Below the pieces are notes generated by a model. The model ran no database searches and was not told where the DNA came from. It worked only from the letters and a program-made list of their open reading frames with translations. A DNA stretch of 64,000 nt, from contig CAMYLZ010000025.1 of assembly GCA_947259375.1 (NCBI GenBank), positions 124,001 through 188,000 on the forward strand, given 5' to 3'. This document shows, piece after piece, positions 48,800-57,817 of the stretch. The stretch's first letter is position 1; each line of letters starts with the position of its first letter. Origin of the DNA: an uncultured Parvularculaceae bacterium (lineage in GTDB: Bacteria; Pseudomonadota; Alphaproteobacteria; Caulobacterales; Parvularculaceae). The position numbers and the translations under genes are program-made.

Positions 48800-50272
48800 A
48801 TGGTGCGAAGTGTTTTGGCGGCGATGGGTGCGGTGATGCTGGCGATCAATGCGGCCTGTGCGCAGCCAGCGCCGGAAGTGCAGGAACCGCCTGAGGCGCC
48901 GGTCGGCGAGGTTGCGGAAATGGCGGCGGAGGCAATCGGCGCGGCGCCGCGGGTGGTGCCGCAATCGCTGGCCGAGGTGAGGCTGTCTTTCGCGCCGGTG
49001 GTTGAGCGCGCGACCCCCGCGGTCGTCAATATCTACACCCGCCGCGTCGTGCAGCAGCGCAGCCCGTTTGCCGGCGATCCGTTTTTTGAACGGTTTTTCG
49101 GCGGCGATTTCGGCGCGCCGCGCGAGCGCGTGCAAAATTCGCTTGGCTCCGGCGTGGTGGTCAGCCCGGACGGCGTCGTCGTCACCAATAACCACGTCAT
49201 CGAAGGCATGACCGAGATCAAGGTGGTGCTCAATGACCGGCGCGAATATGAGGCGGAGCTGGTGCTCGCCGATCCGCAGACGGACCTTGCGGTGCTGCGC
49301 ATTGAGGTCGATGAACCGCTGCCCTATCTCAGCTTCGCCAATTCCGACACGATTGAGGTTGGGGATGTGGTGCTCGCGATCGGCAATCCCTTCGGCGTCG
49401 GCCAAACAGTGACCAGCGGGATCATCTCCGCGCTGGCGCGCACCGCGGTTTCGGTCTCGGATTATCAGTTTTTCATCCAGACCGACGCGGCCATCAATCC
49501 GGGCAATTCCGGCGGCGCGCTGATCGATATTGACGGGCGGCTGGTGGGCGTCAACACGGCGATCTATTCGCGCTCGGGCGGCTCCAACGGAATCGGCTTC
49601 GCGATCCCGTCGCGGCTTGTCCAGCAGGTCATCAAATCGGCGATCAGCGGCACGGCGCTTGTTCGCCCATGGCTCGGCGCGTCATCAAGCACGGTGACGT
49701 CGGATCTTGCCAAGGCGTTGAAACTCGACCGGCCGGCTGGCGCGATTGTCGATGATATCTGGACCCGCGGGCCGGCGGACCGGGCCGGCATCAAGCCTGG
49801 CGATGTGATCGTCGAGGTTGACGGCCAGCCGGTGTTCGACGCGCAGACGCTGCAATATCGCATCGGCGTCAATAATGACGGCGACGGGGCGGATGTGGTT
49901 TATGTGCGCGACGGCAAGACCCGCACCGCCAGGGTGACGCTCAGCTTGCCGCCGGAAACGCCGGCGCGCGATCCGAAACCGCTGGAGGGCAATCACCCGC
50001 TGAACGGCGTCACCGTGGCCAATCTGTCGCCGCGCTACAATGAAGAGCTGGGGCTTGATCCCCTGTCGACCGGCGTAGTCGTGGCGGAGGTCGGACCGCG
50101 ATCCTTTGCGGCGCGCCGGGGCTTGCGCCCAGGGCACAAGATCGTCTCGGTCAACGGCAAGGCGGTTGATTCCTCGGCGGCGCTTGCGCGCGAGATCGCC
50201 AAGCCGTCGCGCAGTTGGGAGCTCGAAATCGACACCGGCGGGCGCATCGTGCCCTGGCGGGTCGGGCGGTAG
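48800..50272 (+). CDS. degQ: Periplasmic trypsin-like serine protease, DegP/DegQ (Do) family
   Basis: Protein quality-control protease of the periplasm. 490 aa: signal peptide about 1-21, a 40-residue Pro/Glu/Ala linker, protease domain with His132 (TNNHVIEG), Asp162 (DLAVLRIE) and Ser237 (GNSGGAL), then two PDZ domains (about 280-370 and 400-485). TGGAGG precedes ATG 48800 by 9 nt; the longer frame from 48737 runs through the rplQ terminator. rarA follows after 6 nt. Confidence 0.94.
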   Translation: MVRSVLAAMGAVMLAINAACAQPAPEVQEPPEAPVGEVAEMAAEAIGAAPRVVPQSLAEVRLSFAPVVERATPAVVNIYTRRVVQQRSPFAGDPFFERFFGGDFGAPRERVQNSLGSGVVVSPDGVVVTNNHVIEGMTEIKVVLNDRREYEAELVLADPQTDLAVLRIEVDEPLPYLSFANSDTIEVGDVVLAIGNPFGVGQTVTSGIISALARTAVSVSDYQFFIQTDAAINPGNSGGALIDIDGRLVGVNTAIYSRSGGSNGIGFAIPSRLVQQVIKSAISGTALVRPWLGASSSTVTSDLAKALKLDRPAGAIVDDIWTRGPADRAGIKPGDVIVEVDGQPVFDAQTLQYRIGVNNDGDGADVVYVRDGKTRTARVTLSLPPETPARDPKPLEGNHPLNGVTVANLSPRYNEELGLDPLSTGVVVAEVGPRSFAARRGLRPGHKIVSVNGKAVDSSAALAREIAKPSRSWELEIDTGGRIVPWRVGR

Positions 50273-50278
50273 CGGCAA

Positions 50279-51589
50279 ATGAACGACCTCTTTGATGCAG
50301 CGGGGCTGGAGCGCGAAGCGCCCCGTCCGCTTGCGGACCGATTGCGGCCGGCGCGTCTCGATGAGGTCGTGGGACAGGCGCATCTGCTGGGCGCGGGCGC
50401 GCCTTTGCGCCGGATGCTCGATGCCGGGCGCTTGTCGTCGCTGATCCTCTGGGGCCCGCCCGGCGTCGGCAAGACGACGATTGCGCGGTTGCTGGCGGAT
50501 GATGCGAAACTCGAATTCGAGCAGATCTCGGCGATTTTTTCCGGCGTCGCGGATTTGCGTAAAGTCTTTGAGCGCGCCAAGGCCCGCCGCGCCGCCGGCA
50601 AGGGAACGCTGCTCTTTGTTGACGAGATCCATCGTTTCAACAAAGCGCAGCAGGACGGGTTCCTGCCGCATGTGGAGGCCGGCGTCATCACGCTTGTGGG
50701 CGCGACGACCGAAAACCCGTCATTCGAGTTGAACGCGGCGCTGCTATCGCGCGCGCAGGTTTTCACCCTGAACCGGCTTGACGACGCGGCGCTTGAAAAG
50801 CTGCTCACGCGCGCGGAGGCCGAAGAAGGGCGCGTCTTGCCGCTGACCGCCGAAGCGCGCGCGGTGCTGCGCAATATGGCGGATGGCGACGGTCGGTTCG
50901 CGCTCAATCTCGCCGAGGAGATTTTCGCCGAGCCCGAGACGCGTGCGCTGATCGAGCCCGATGAGCTTGGCGCCATCGTCCAGCGGCGCGCGCCGGTTTA
51001 CGACAAGGGGCAGGAGTCCCATTACAATCTCGCCAGCGCCTTGCAAAAGTCCTTGCGCGGGTCGGATGTCGATGCGGCGCTTTACTGGGGCGCGCGCATG
51101 CTCGCCGGCGGCGAAGACCCGCGCTTCATTCTGCGCCGGCTGATCGTCGTTGCATCCGAAGATATCGGCAATGCGGACCCGCAAGCGCTGCCGCTCGCCA
51201 TCGCCGCGAAGGAAGCTTACGAATTTCTGGGCCAGCCGGAAGGCGAAATCGCCATCGGCCAGTTGATCGCTTATCTGGGGACCGCGCCGAAATCCAACCG
51301 TTCGCATGTGGCTTTTAAAAAGGCCAAGGCCGCCGCGCAGGAGACCGGCTCGCTGGCGCCGCCGCCGCACGCCATGAATGCGCCGACGAAAATGATGAAG
51401 TCGCTCGGCTATGGCGCCGGTTATGTCTATGACCATGATGCGGCGGACGGCTTTGCCGGGCTCGATTATTTTCCGCCTGAAATGGGCCGGCGAAATTTCT
51501 ATGAACCCTCGCGCTTTGGCTTCGACGCGGAAATCGCCAAACGGCTTGATTATTGGCGCCGCAAGCGGCGGGAAAAGTCCGGGTCCTGA
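50279..51589 (+). CDS. rarA: Replication-associated recombination protein A (RarA/MgsA AAA+ ATPase)
   Basis: Clamp-loader-like ATPase acting at stalled replication forks. 436 aa, PLADRLRPARLDEVVGQ N-terminal motif, Walker A GPPGVGKT at 59-66, Walker B FVDEIHRFNKAQQD, sensor GATTENPSFELN, and the C-terminal tetramerisation region with GYVYDHD and NFYEPSRFG. Its TGA overlaps the next ATG (TGATG). Confidence 0.97.
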   Translation: MNDLFDAAGLEREAPRPLADRLRPARLDEVVGQAHLLGAGAPLRRMLDAGRLSSLILWGPPGVGKTTIARLLADDAKLEFEQISAIFSGVADLRKVFERAKARRAAGKGTLLFVDEIHRFNKAQQDGFLPHVEAGVITLVGATTENPSFELNAALLSRAQVFTLNRLDDAALEKLLTRAEAEEGRVLPLTAEARAVLRNMADGDGRFALNLAEEIFAEPETRALIEPDELGAIVQRRAPVYDKGQESHYNLASALQKSLRGSDVDAALYWGARMLAGGEDPRFILRRLIVVASEDIGNADPQALPLAIAAKEAYEFLGQPEGEIAIGQLIAYLGTAPKSNRSHVAFKKAKAAAQETGSLAPPPHAMNAPTKMMKSLGYGAGYVYDHDAADGFAGLDYFPPEMGRRNFYEPSRFGFDAEIAKRLDYWRRKRREKSGS

Positions 51590-52377
51590 TGGAGGAATGG
51601 CTTGCGTCTCTGACGACTAGGCCGGCCGCGCTAAAGACAAGCGCAGCGGGCGCGGTGTTTTTACTTTTATTCATTGGCGAGCGCGTCTTTGCGGCTGCGC
51701 GGGCGCCGCAGTCAAAAGCGCGCCTTGTCCGCAATATTGGCTTGTGGGCGGTCGTGCTGGTCCTGTCGCCGCTGATCGTGGCGCCGATCACCGCCCTTGG
51801 CGCCAACCATCTCCTGTGGCGGCGCCCGGATGCATGGGCCGACGGGTGGCTCCTCCTGGCGCTTGATGTCGTATTGCTCGATTTTTGGGTCTACTGGATG
51901 CACCGGGCGTGGCATCGCGTGCCGCTATTGTGGCGGTTCCACAAGGTGCATCATCTCGATGAGTTTCTCGATACCACCAGCGCGTTTCGATTTCACTTTG
52001 GCGAGGTGGCGGTTTCGGCGGCTTTGCGCCTCATTCCCGTCACGCTGCTTGCGATTCCGCTGGTCCATGTCGTGATCTTCGAGGCGATATTCCTCAGTGT
52101 GGTGATCTTCCATCATTCAAATTTGCGCGCGCCGGCGGTGCTTGAGCGGACGCTCGCCCGTCTGATCGTGACGCCGTCGATCCATTGGGTGCATCATCAT
52201 GCAATCCGGCGCGACACGGATTCCAATTACGGGGCGATTTTCAGCGTCTGGGACCGGCTGTTTGGCTCCTTCAGCCCGAACCGCCGCAGGCTGGACATGA
52301 AAATCGGCGTTGAGTCCCTTGAAGATGCGCCATTCTTGAAGCTAATGCTCATGCCTTTCCTGAAGGAGCGCATATGA
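51589..52377 (+). CDS. Sterol desaturase/fatty acid hydroxylase family membrane protein
   Basis: A 262-aa integral membrane di-iron enzyme. Membrane segments at about 21-37, 53-72, 87-103 and 145-180. Three His clusters are visible: HRAWH, FHKVHH and HWVHHH, matching the HxxxH, HxxHH and HxxHH motifs that hold the iron pair. Likely adds a hydroxyl or double bond to a lipid; the substrate is unknown. ATG 51589 overlaps the rarA stop; GGAGG is inside the start region. It sits where related genomes often have no gene between rarA and crcB. Confidence 0.86.
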   Translation: MEEWLASLTTRPAALKTSAAGAVFLLLFIGERVFAAARAPQSKARLVRNIGLWAVVLVLSPLIVAPITALGANHLLWRRPDAWADGWLLLALDVVLLDFWVYWMHRAWHRVPLLWRFHKVHHLDEFLDTTSAFRFHFGEVAVSAALRLIPVTLLAIPLVHVVIFEAIFLSVVIFHHSNLRAPAVLERTLARLIVTPSIHWVHHHAIRRDTDSNYGAIFSVWDRLFGSFSPNRRRLDMKIGVESLEDAPFLKLMLMPFLKERI

Positions 52378-52757
52378 GCGGGCAAATCTGGATGGCGGTT
52401 GCGGCCGGCGGGGCGATTGGCGCCATGGCGCGCCATGGGGTGTCGCGGGCATCGCTGCACTGGCTGGGGCCGAATTTCCCCTGGGGCACGTTGAGCGCCA
52501 ATATTCTCGGCTCCTTCGCCATGGGACTGATCATTGTCTGGCTGAGTTCGCGCGAACCGGCGAGCCCGGCGCTGCGCGCTTTCCTGACCGTGGGATTGCT
52601 TGGTGCGTTCACGACATTCTCAACCTTTTCGCTTGACGTCATAACGCTTTATCGCGACCGGACGGTGATGATCGCCGCCGCCTATATGGGCGCATCGGTT
52701 ATACTCGCGGTTGCGGGGCTGTTTTTTGGCTTATTTGTAGGACGGCAGATTACATGA
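52374..52757 (+). CDS. crcB: Fluoride channel CrcB/Fluc
   Basis: Small dual-topology inner-membrane channel that exports fluoride. 127 aa, four membrane segments; signatures GTLSANILGSFAMG (about 37-50) and GAFTTFSTFSLD (about 78-89), which includes the Phe residues lining the pore. No fluoride riboswitch is visible; the start overlaps the upstream stop (ATGA), so it depends on the operon. Confidence 0.95.
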   Translation: MSGQIWMAVAAGGAIGAMARHGVSRASLHWLGPNFPWGTLSANILGSFAMGLIIVWLSSREPASPALRAFLTVGLLGAFTTFSTFSLDVITLYRDRTVMIAAAYMGASVILAVAGLFFGLFVGRQIT

Positions 52758-53737
52758 GCGGCGTACAGACAAAAACCGTGACGGCCGATGAGGCAGGCAT
52801 GCGCGTTGACCGGTGGTTCCGCTCGCATTTTCCGGGGTTGCGCCATAGCGCGCTCGAAAAACTCCTGCGCAAGGGACAAATCCGCGTCGCCGGCGGCCGG
52901 GTGAAAGCCAACCGCCGGCTGGAGCCGGGCGAGGAAGTGCGGATCCCGCCGTTGCCGGACGAGGCGGCCGAGACCAAACCGGCGCCGCGGGCCAATCCGG
53001 AAGATGCGAAAGCGATCCGCAAACTCATCATCTATGAAGATGACGCGATCATCGCGCTTAACAAACCGTTCGGCCTTGCGGTGCAGGGCGGGGCCGGCAC
53101 GGTGCGCCATCTCGATGGCATGCTGGCGGCCCTCGCGAAAGGCGGCGAGCGCCCGCGGCTCGTCCATCGCCTCGACAAGGACACCGGCGGGCTGATGCTG
53201 GTGGCGAAAACCCGCCAGGCCGCGCAGCGCCTTGCCGATATGTTCAAAGGGCGGGACATTGAAAAAACCTATTGGGCGTTGACCGCCGGCTCGCCGCGCC
53301 CGCGCGAGGGAACCATCGACATGCCGATCGCCAAGCGCATGACGCGCATCGGCGATGGCGATCAGGAACGCGTCGCGCCGGCGGATGGCGAGGACGCGAA
53401 AAAAGCGATATCTCACTATCAGACGCTGGACGATGCCGGCCGCGTCGCCTTTGTGGCCATGCAGCCGGTGACAGGCCGCACCCACCAGCTTCGCGTTCAT
53501 GCGGCGGCGATTGGCTGCCCGATTGTCGGCGACGGAAAATATGGCGGCGGCGCCGCGCGCATCGAAGGCGTATCGCCAAAGCTGCATTTGTTTTGCCGAT
53601 CCTTGACGTTCCGGCACCCGAAAACCAGCCGCATGATGACGCTCGCCGCGCCGCTCAGCGGACATATGTTTGAGACCTGGAAGTTCTTTTCATTTGACGC
53701 CGATGCAAAATGCGAGTGGCCGGAGGAATTGATGTGA
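52754..53737 (+). CDS. rluC: RluA/RluC-family 23S rRNA pseudouridine synthase
   Basis: Converts specific uridines in large-subunit rRNA to pseudouridine. 327 aa: N-terminal S4 domain (ALEKLLRKGQIRVAGGRV, about 34-51) and catalytic domain with HRLDKDTGG, where Asp141 is the nucleophile, then GRTHQLRVHAAAIGCPIVGD. The exact target is uncertain. Start overlaps the crcB stop (ATGA). Confidence 0.92.
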   Translation: MSGVQTKTVTADEAGMRVDRWFRSHFPGLRHSALEKLLRKGQIRVAGGRVKANRRLEPGEEVRIPPLPDEAAETKPAPRANPEDAKAIRKLIIYEDDAIIALNKPFGLAVQGGAGTVRHLDGMLAALAKGGERPRLVHRLDKDTGGLMLVAKTRQAAQRLADMFKGRDIEKTYWALTAGSPRPREGTIDMPIAKRMTRIGDGDQERVAPADGEDAKKAISHYQTLDDAGRVAFVAMQPVTGRTHQLRVHAAAIGCPIVGDGKYGGGAARIEGVSPKLHLFCRSLTFRHPKTSRMMTLAAPLSGHMFETWKFFSFDADAKCEWPEELM

Positions 53738-54447
53738 GCGAAACGCCGCGCCGCGTGAAACGTTTTTATAAAGCCGCGACGCTCGCCGAAGAGGGCGGAC
53801 GGTTTTTCCTGACGCTCGACGGCAAGCCTGCGCGCACGCGCGGGCGCGCCATGATCGCCAACGCCTCGCGGCCGCTGATCGAGGCGATTGCCGAAGAATG
53901 GGACGCGCAGCAGGACCATATCGATCAATCATCCATGCCGCTGACAGGCATCCTTTCGACGGCGATCGACGCCGGGCCGGAAGATGCGAATAAATGGCGC
54001 GGGGAAATCCTCGATTATCTGAAATCCGACCTCGTCTGTTACCGCGCCGAGGCGCCGGCGGCGCTTGCTGAACGCCAGGCGCAAGCATGGGACCCGTATC
54101 TTGAATTCATGCGGGCTGAATTCGGCGCGGCGCTGGTGAACACCGCCGGCATTGTCGCTGTCGCCCAGCCGGATATGTCGATAGACGCGGTTGAAAAGCG
54201 CTTGCGGGCGGAACCGGCGGAAGTGCTCTTTGCCTTGCGGCTTGCAACGGCGATGAGCGGCTCGGCGGCCATCGCACTCGGGCTATATCGTGGTTTCGTC
54301 GAAGCCGGCGACGCGTTCAGGGCGTCGCGGGTCGATGAAGATTTCCAGGCGGAAAAATGGGGCGCTGACGAAGAAGCAAAACAGCGCGAGGCGCGCATCG
54401 AAGCGGAGTTTCAGGCGGTCGCGCGCTTTCTTGCGTTTTTTCGTTAA
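53734..54447 (+). CDS. ATP12 family F1-ATPase assembly chaperone
   Basis: A 237-aa homologue of mitochondrial Atp12, which holds the F1 alpha subunit during assembly. Conserved segments: RVKRFYKAATLAEEGGRFF, LDGKPARTRGRAMI, IAEEWDAQQDHID and SDLVCYRAEAP, then WDPYLEF. GTG 53734 overlaps the rluC TGA (GTGA) and has GGAGGA 6 nt upstream; an ATG at 53710 precedes that Shine-Dalgarno and adds unconserved residues. The rluC-ATP12 pairing is frequent in the class. Confidence 0.92.
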   Translation: MSETPRRVKRFYKAATLAEEGGRFFLTLDGKPARTRGRAMIANASRPLIEAIAEEWDAQQDHIDQSSMPLTGILSTAIDAGPEDANKWRGEILDYLKSDLVCYRAEAPAALAERQAQAWDPYLEFMRAEFGAALVNTAGIVAVAQPDMSIDAVEKRLRAEPAEVLFALRLATAMSGSAAIALGLYRGFVEAGDAFRASRVDEDFQAEKWGADEEAKQREARIEAEFQAVARFLAFFR

Positions 54448-54449
54448 CG

Positions 54450-55187
54450 TCAGTTGAGCGCTTCGCCGCGATTGAGCGCGCGAAACCGCATCAACTCATC
54501 GCCCTGGAGGATGCGGTCATTATCCGCATCCATGGAATCGAAATCGAGCATCTGTTCGCGGATATAATCCTGAAGGCTCAGCGCTTCTGCCGCGCCGGCC
54601 ATGAACGCGAATTTGCGGCGCGCATCTTGGCTCGCTTCTTTTTCCATGGCGGCGGGATCGATCTCGGCGATGAAGGCGTCGTATTTTCGTTGCTGCGCAA
54701 TCTCTTCGCTTGGCGCTTCGGCGATGCGGGCGTTGTTCTTGCGCCATGTGATGACGAGATTGGCGAATTCGGCCGCCGTCATCGCCCCGTCGCGATTGGC
54801 GTCGGCAATGACGAAATCGAGCTTGGCTTCTTCAAACGCTTCGGTTCTGGTCAGCGCCTCGCCGTCAAAGGATTCCTTTAGCCGTTCGACCGTGCTCTTG
54901 CCGGCTTCGGTTTCGCGATAGGGCGCACCGCGTTCATAAGTGACGGTGCGCTGTTCGGTCTCCACCAGTTCGCCATTGACGGTGCGTTTCAGGGTAAAGG
55001 TTTGTTGCAATTGCTGGCGGCTGTTCAGCATGTCGGCGACATTGTCCGTATCCGGCTCGGCGCTTTCTTCGCCTTGCGCCGCTGCGTCGCCGGCGGGTTC
55101 TTCCTGCGCGCGCGCCGGCAGGCCAAAGGCGGCCAAGCTTAATGCGCAGATGCCGGAAAACATGAACGCTACTGAATTTTTCGCCAT
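54450..55187 (-). CDS. Exported EF-hand domain protein
   Basis: A 245-aa protein with a signal peptide (about 1-27, ending ARA) and an acidic low-complexity stretch after it. Two EF-hand loops: DANRDGAMTAAE (129-140), a full calcium-type loop, and DADNDRILQGDE (220-231), in which the usual Gly at position 6 is replaced. A third, weaker helix region lies between. Probably a periplasmic calcium-binding or structural protein of unknown role. ATG 55187 has GGGAG 11 nt upstream; the longer frame to 55223 crosses a hairpin. Its stop lies 2 nt from the convergent ATP12 stop. Confidence 0.75.
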   Translation of the reverse strand: MAKNSVAFMFSGICALSLAAFGLPARAQEEPAGDAAAQGEESAEPDTDNVADMLNSRQQLQQTFTLKRTVNGELVETEQRTVTYERGAPYRETEAGKSTVERLKESFDGEALTRTEAFEEAKLDFVIADANRDGAMTAAEFANLVITWRKNNARIAEAPSEEIAQQRKYDAFIAEIDPAAMEKEASQDARRKFAFMAGAAEALSLQDYIREQMLDFDSMDADNDRILQGDELMRFRALNRGEALN

Positions 55188-55213
55188 TTCGGCGCTTCTC
55201 CCTTGCTTTACCG

Positions 55214-55235
55214 CCGGGATCAAAGCCGATCCCGG
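55214..55235. repeat. CCGGGAT/ATCCCGG hairpin unit
   Basis: Eight-base-pair stem (55214-55221 with 55228-55235) around a 6-nt loop, between the EF-hand and SDR genes. It resembles the unit at 7362-7381 with the arms in the opposite order. No T tract follows on the minus strand. Confidence 0.4.
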
Positions 55236-55280
55236 TTAATCCCCGTTCAACATCAAATGTGAATTGCCAGGGGAAGCCTA

Positions 55281-56297
55281 TTAAATCGCCTTAATCCGCT
55301 CAAGGCTTTTCGCGGCATCGACGGCGGCCTGGCGCGCGGTGCGGAAGCGAATGCCTGTCAAGTCGGCGACATAGCCGGTTTCGGCGTGCGGCGTCGCGCC
55401 GAGATCCGGGATGACCGAGGCGAGATTGCGGTCGGCCATGGCGATCAGGCGCACCAGCCATGCGGGCAGGATGCGGGTCGGAATTTTCGCCGCGCGGTCC
55501 GGAAACGCCTCGCGCAGAATGTCGCCCATCTGTTTGAACGATAATGTTCCGTCTGCGGCGATCAGACGGCGCCCGCCGGCGTCCGGCGTTTCGAGCGCCC
55601 TGACATGCAGGTCGGCGACATCGCGCACATCGACGACCGGATAGCTAACATCGGGCATGGCCGGATAGGCGCCGGTCATGAGCATGCGGATGACTTCGAG
55701 CGATGCGCCGAAATCCTCGTCAAGGGCGGGGCCGAGGACAAAGCCCGGATTGACCGCCGCCAGGCGATGTTTGAACCCGCCTTCGACCGCCGCGGCCCAG
55801 GCAGCCTTTTCCGCTTCGGTTTTGGAGACGATGTAAGCGGACAGCGCGCGCCATGACGGGTCGGTCCAGTCATTTTCCGATACGGAGAATTCCGCAGGCC
55901 GGTTGGGCCGGTACATCATCGCCACCATGGACGAGGTCAGCACGATGCGTTCGGCGTCTTTCGCCGCGCGCAACACCCGCAGCACGCCGCCCTTAGCGGC
56001 CGGCGTCAGCGCATTGCGGTTAGCGGGCTGGGCGATAGGAAAGGGCGAGGCCACATGCATGACGCCCTTGCAGCCGCGCGCAGCGTCCTCCCAGCCCTCG
56101 TCTTTGGTGAGGTCGGCGGCGGCGAAAGAAAGCCGGCTGACATCGGCGCCGGCATCGCCGAGCGATTTTTCGACTTTGTCGGCCTTGCTGAGGGCACGGA
56201 CGGTTCCGCGCACGTCATAACCGGCTTCGAGCAGTTGAAAGGCGATATGTTTGGCGATGAAGCCGCTAATGCCGGTTACCAAAATCGTCGTCGCCAT
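55281..56297 (-). CDS. Extended SDR, NAD(P)-dependent epimerase/dihydroflavonol-reductase-like
   Basis: A 338-aa extended SDR. Cofactor motif TGISGFIA at 8-15 (GxxGxxA), a basic residue after strand two (TVRA, for NADP), the active-site motif YIVSK (Tyr-x3-Lys, near 152-156) and the LTSSMVAM strand. It resembles aldehyde or ketone reductases of the dihydroflavonol reductase group, acting on unknown carbonyls. AGGAG lies 8 nt before ATG 56297; the extended frame to 56450 overlaps lipB and is unconserved. Confidence 0.85.
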   Translation of the reverse strand: MATTILVTGISGFIAKHIAFQLLEAGYDVRGTVRALSKADKVEKSLGDAGADVSRLSFAAADLTKDEGWEDAARGCKGVMHVASPFPIAQPANRNALTPAAKGGVLRVLRAAKDAERIVLTSSMVAMMYRPNRPAEFSVSENDWTDPSWRALSAYIVSKTEAEKAAWAAAVEGGFKHRLAAVNPGFVLGPALDEDFGASLEVIRMLMTGAYPAMPDVSYPVVDVRDVADLHVRALETPDAGGRRLIAADGTLSFKQMGDILREAFPDRAAKIPTRILPAWLVRLIAMADRNLASVIPDLGATPHAETGYVADLTGIRFRTARQAAVDAAKSLERIKAI

Positions 56298-56343
56298 GGC
56301 CGTTCTCCTGGAAAAGGAATCACCCGCGCCAGTTGCGATTTCA

Positions 56344-57066
56344 TCATGCCGGGGGAGCGGCGTCGAGGGTCGGCCCGAAGATCCGGGTGAAGGCGCGCTG
56401 CAAGGCGTCGTCGGCGTCATCGAGCGTCGAGGGAATGCCGAGATCGACAAGGCTCGTCACGCCAAGGCCGGGCTCGGCGATGCCGCAAGGGGTGATGCCG
56501 GAAAAATGCGAAAGATCCGGTTCGACATTCAGCGCAATGCCGTGAAAACTTACCCAGCGCCTGATCCGCACGCCAATGGCCGCGATCTTGTCTTCGCGCA
56601 AGGCGCCGCCCGGTGCGGTGCGGTCGACCCAGACGCCGACGCGGCCATCGCGCCGCTCGCCTTTGATATTGAACGCGTCGAGAGTCTCGATGATCCAGTC
56701 TTCGAGCGCATGGACGAAGGCGCGAATGTCCTTGCCGCGCTTTTCGAGATCCAGCATCACATAGGCGACCCGCTGTCCGGGGCCGTGATAAGTATATTGC
56801 CCGCCGCGCGAGGTTTTGTAGACCGGAAAGCGATCCGCATTCAGAAGGTCGCCCGCTTTCGCGCCCGTGCCGCCCGTATAAAGCGGCGGATGCTCCAGCA
56901 GCCAGACCAGCTCGCCCGCCTCGCCAGCGCGAATCGCGGCGGCGCGCGTTTCCATGGCGGCGACCGCTTGCGGATAGGCGACCTGCGTGCGCGAGACCGC
57001 CCAACCCGCAGGGGCGTCGGCGAAAAGCGGCGAGGACGAGATTTCAGAGCGAGGCGAGGCTGTCAT
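56344..57066 (-). CDS. lipB: Octanoyl-[acyl carrier protein] transferase LipB
   Basis: Transfers octanoyl from ACP to lipoyl domains, the first step of lipoate assembly; the pyruvate dehydrogenase lipoyl domains in this window are expected clients. 240 aa with [18 protein letters not shown], Lys160 in [13 protein letters not shown] and Cys194 in GITPCGI, the two catalytic residues. LipA is not in the window. The N-terminal 20 residues are variable. Confidence 0.95.
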   Translation of the reverse strand: MTASPRSEISSSPLFADAPAGWAVSRTQVAYPQAVAAMETRAAAIRAGEAGELVWLLEHPPLYTGGTGAKAGDLLNADRFPVYKTSRGGQYTYHGPGQRVAYVMLDLEKRGKDIRAFVHALEDWIIETLDAFNIKGERRDGRVGVWVDRTAPGGALREDKIAAIGVRIRRWVSFHGIALNVEPDLSHFSGITPCGIAEPGLGVTSLVDLGIPSTLDDADDALQRAFTRIFGPTLDAAPPA

Positions 57067-57226
57067 TGGGCGAAATTCTTTTGAGCGCTTTTTTCGGGTC
57101 GTGGCGCAGAACCGTTAAATGGCCGCTTATCCAGCCCGCGACAAGGTCCGGGATGCAATGCAGAGGCGAAATAAGGGCTCAACAGAAGAGGGAAGCGCGC
57201 CGGGTCCGCCCTTGGTCCGGCGGGAA

Positions 57227-57311
57227 TGGTGCGGTCGAGAAGACTCGAACTTCCACGGGTTGCCCCACAGCGACCTCAACGCTGCGCGTCTACCAATTCC
57301 GCCACGACCGC
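57227..57311 (-). tRNA. tRNA-Leu (anticodon GAG)
   Basis: On the minus strand the acceptor stem GCGGTCG/CGACCGC, D arm GCG...CGC, anticodon stem CAGCG/CGCTG with loop TTGAGGT (anticodon GAG), long variable arm typical of Leu and T arm with TTCGAGT are all present. Discriminator A and an encoded CCA end the gene at 57227. It reads CUC (and CUU) codons. Confidence 0.96.
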
Positions 57312-57567
57312 ACGTCCTAGCGAGGAGGGCGGGGAATAGCAAAAGCCTGTGGCCCTGTGAAGCCCATTCCGAGACGAAAAACGCCGAAAAAACCAATTCT
57401 CGAGGCCCTGTCGCGCGGCGCCGGCGCGGATTTGCCTTGGGGGCGGATCGTCAAAAACCGTTAACGAGGCATGTTTGCTGCAACGCCTGGCCTGAAAAGC
57501 TCGAACGCAGCATATTCCCGGCGCTTTCCTTTATGGCGGCCGGGCCCGCGGGGGAGGCGGATTTACC
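57312..57567. other. Non-coding stretch upstream of a small membrane gene
   Basis: About 256 nt between the tRNA-Leu 5' end and the small ORF. An open frame runs through it toward proS but has no conserved content. It contains TTAACG near 57463 and nothing else I can name. Confidence 0.5.
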
Positions 57568-57741
57568 ATGCGCGCGCTCATTATTACCTTCGCCGTCATT
57601 TATTGCGCCATGGCGATTCTGGCGCAGTCCATGCTCGCCCGGTCGCAGCCTTTGGGCCAGACCGCCCTCGATATGGGCGAAACGCTGGAAATCGCCGCCC
57701 GGGAGGCGGCAGACGAAAGCGCCGCGCCGAACCCGGACTGA
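57568..57741 (+). CDS. Hypothetical 57-aa single-span membrane protein
   Basis: ATG 57568 is preceded by GGGGAGG about 10 nt upstream. The product starts with one hydrophobic segment ([20 protein letters not shown]) followed by a short polar and acidic tail ending PNPD. No family recognised. It is 76 nt before proS on the same strand. Codon-position GC pattern looks normal, but the shortness leaves coding status uncertain. Confidence 0.5.
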   Translation: MRALIITFAVIYCAMAILAQSMLARSQPLGQTALDMGETLEIAAREAADESAAPNPD

Positions 57742-57817
57742 GCCTTCCAAGGCGCCGGATAGACATTCCGGGCGGGCCTACCTAGAAGGCATGCGTAGTC
57801 TGGATTCTGGTTTCCTC

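Noticed and set aside
57119-57817. Long N-terminal extension of proS
   Set aside because: It runs through the tRNA-Leu gene and the 57-aa ORF and has no conserved content before residue MRLSRYYLP.
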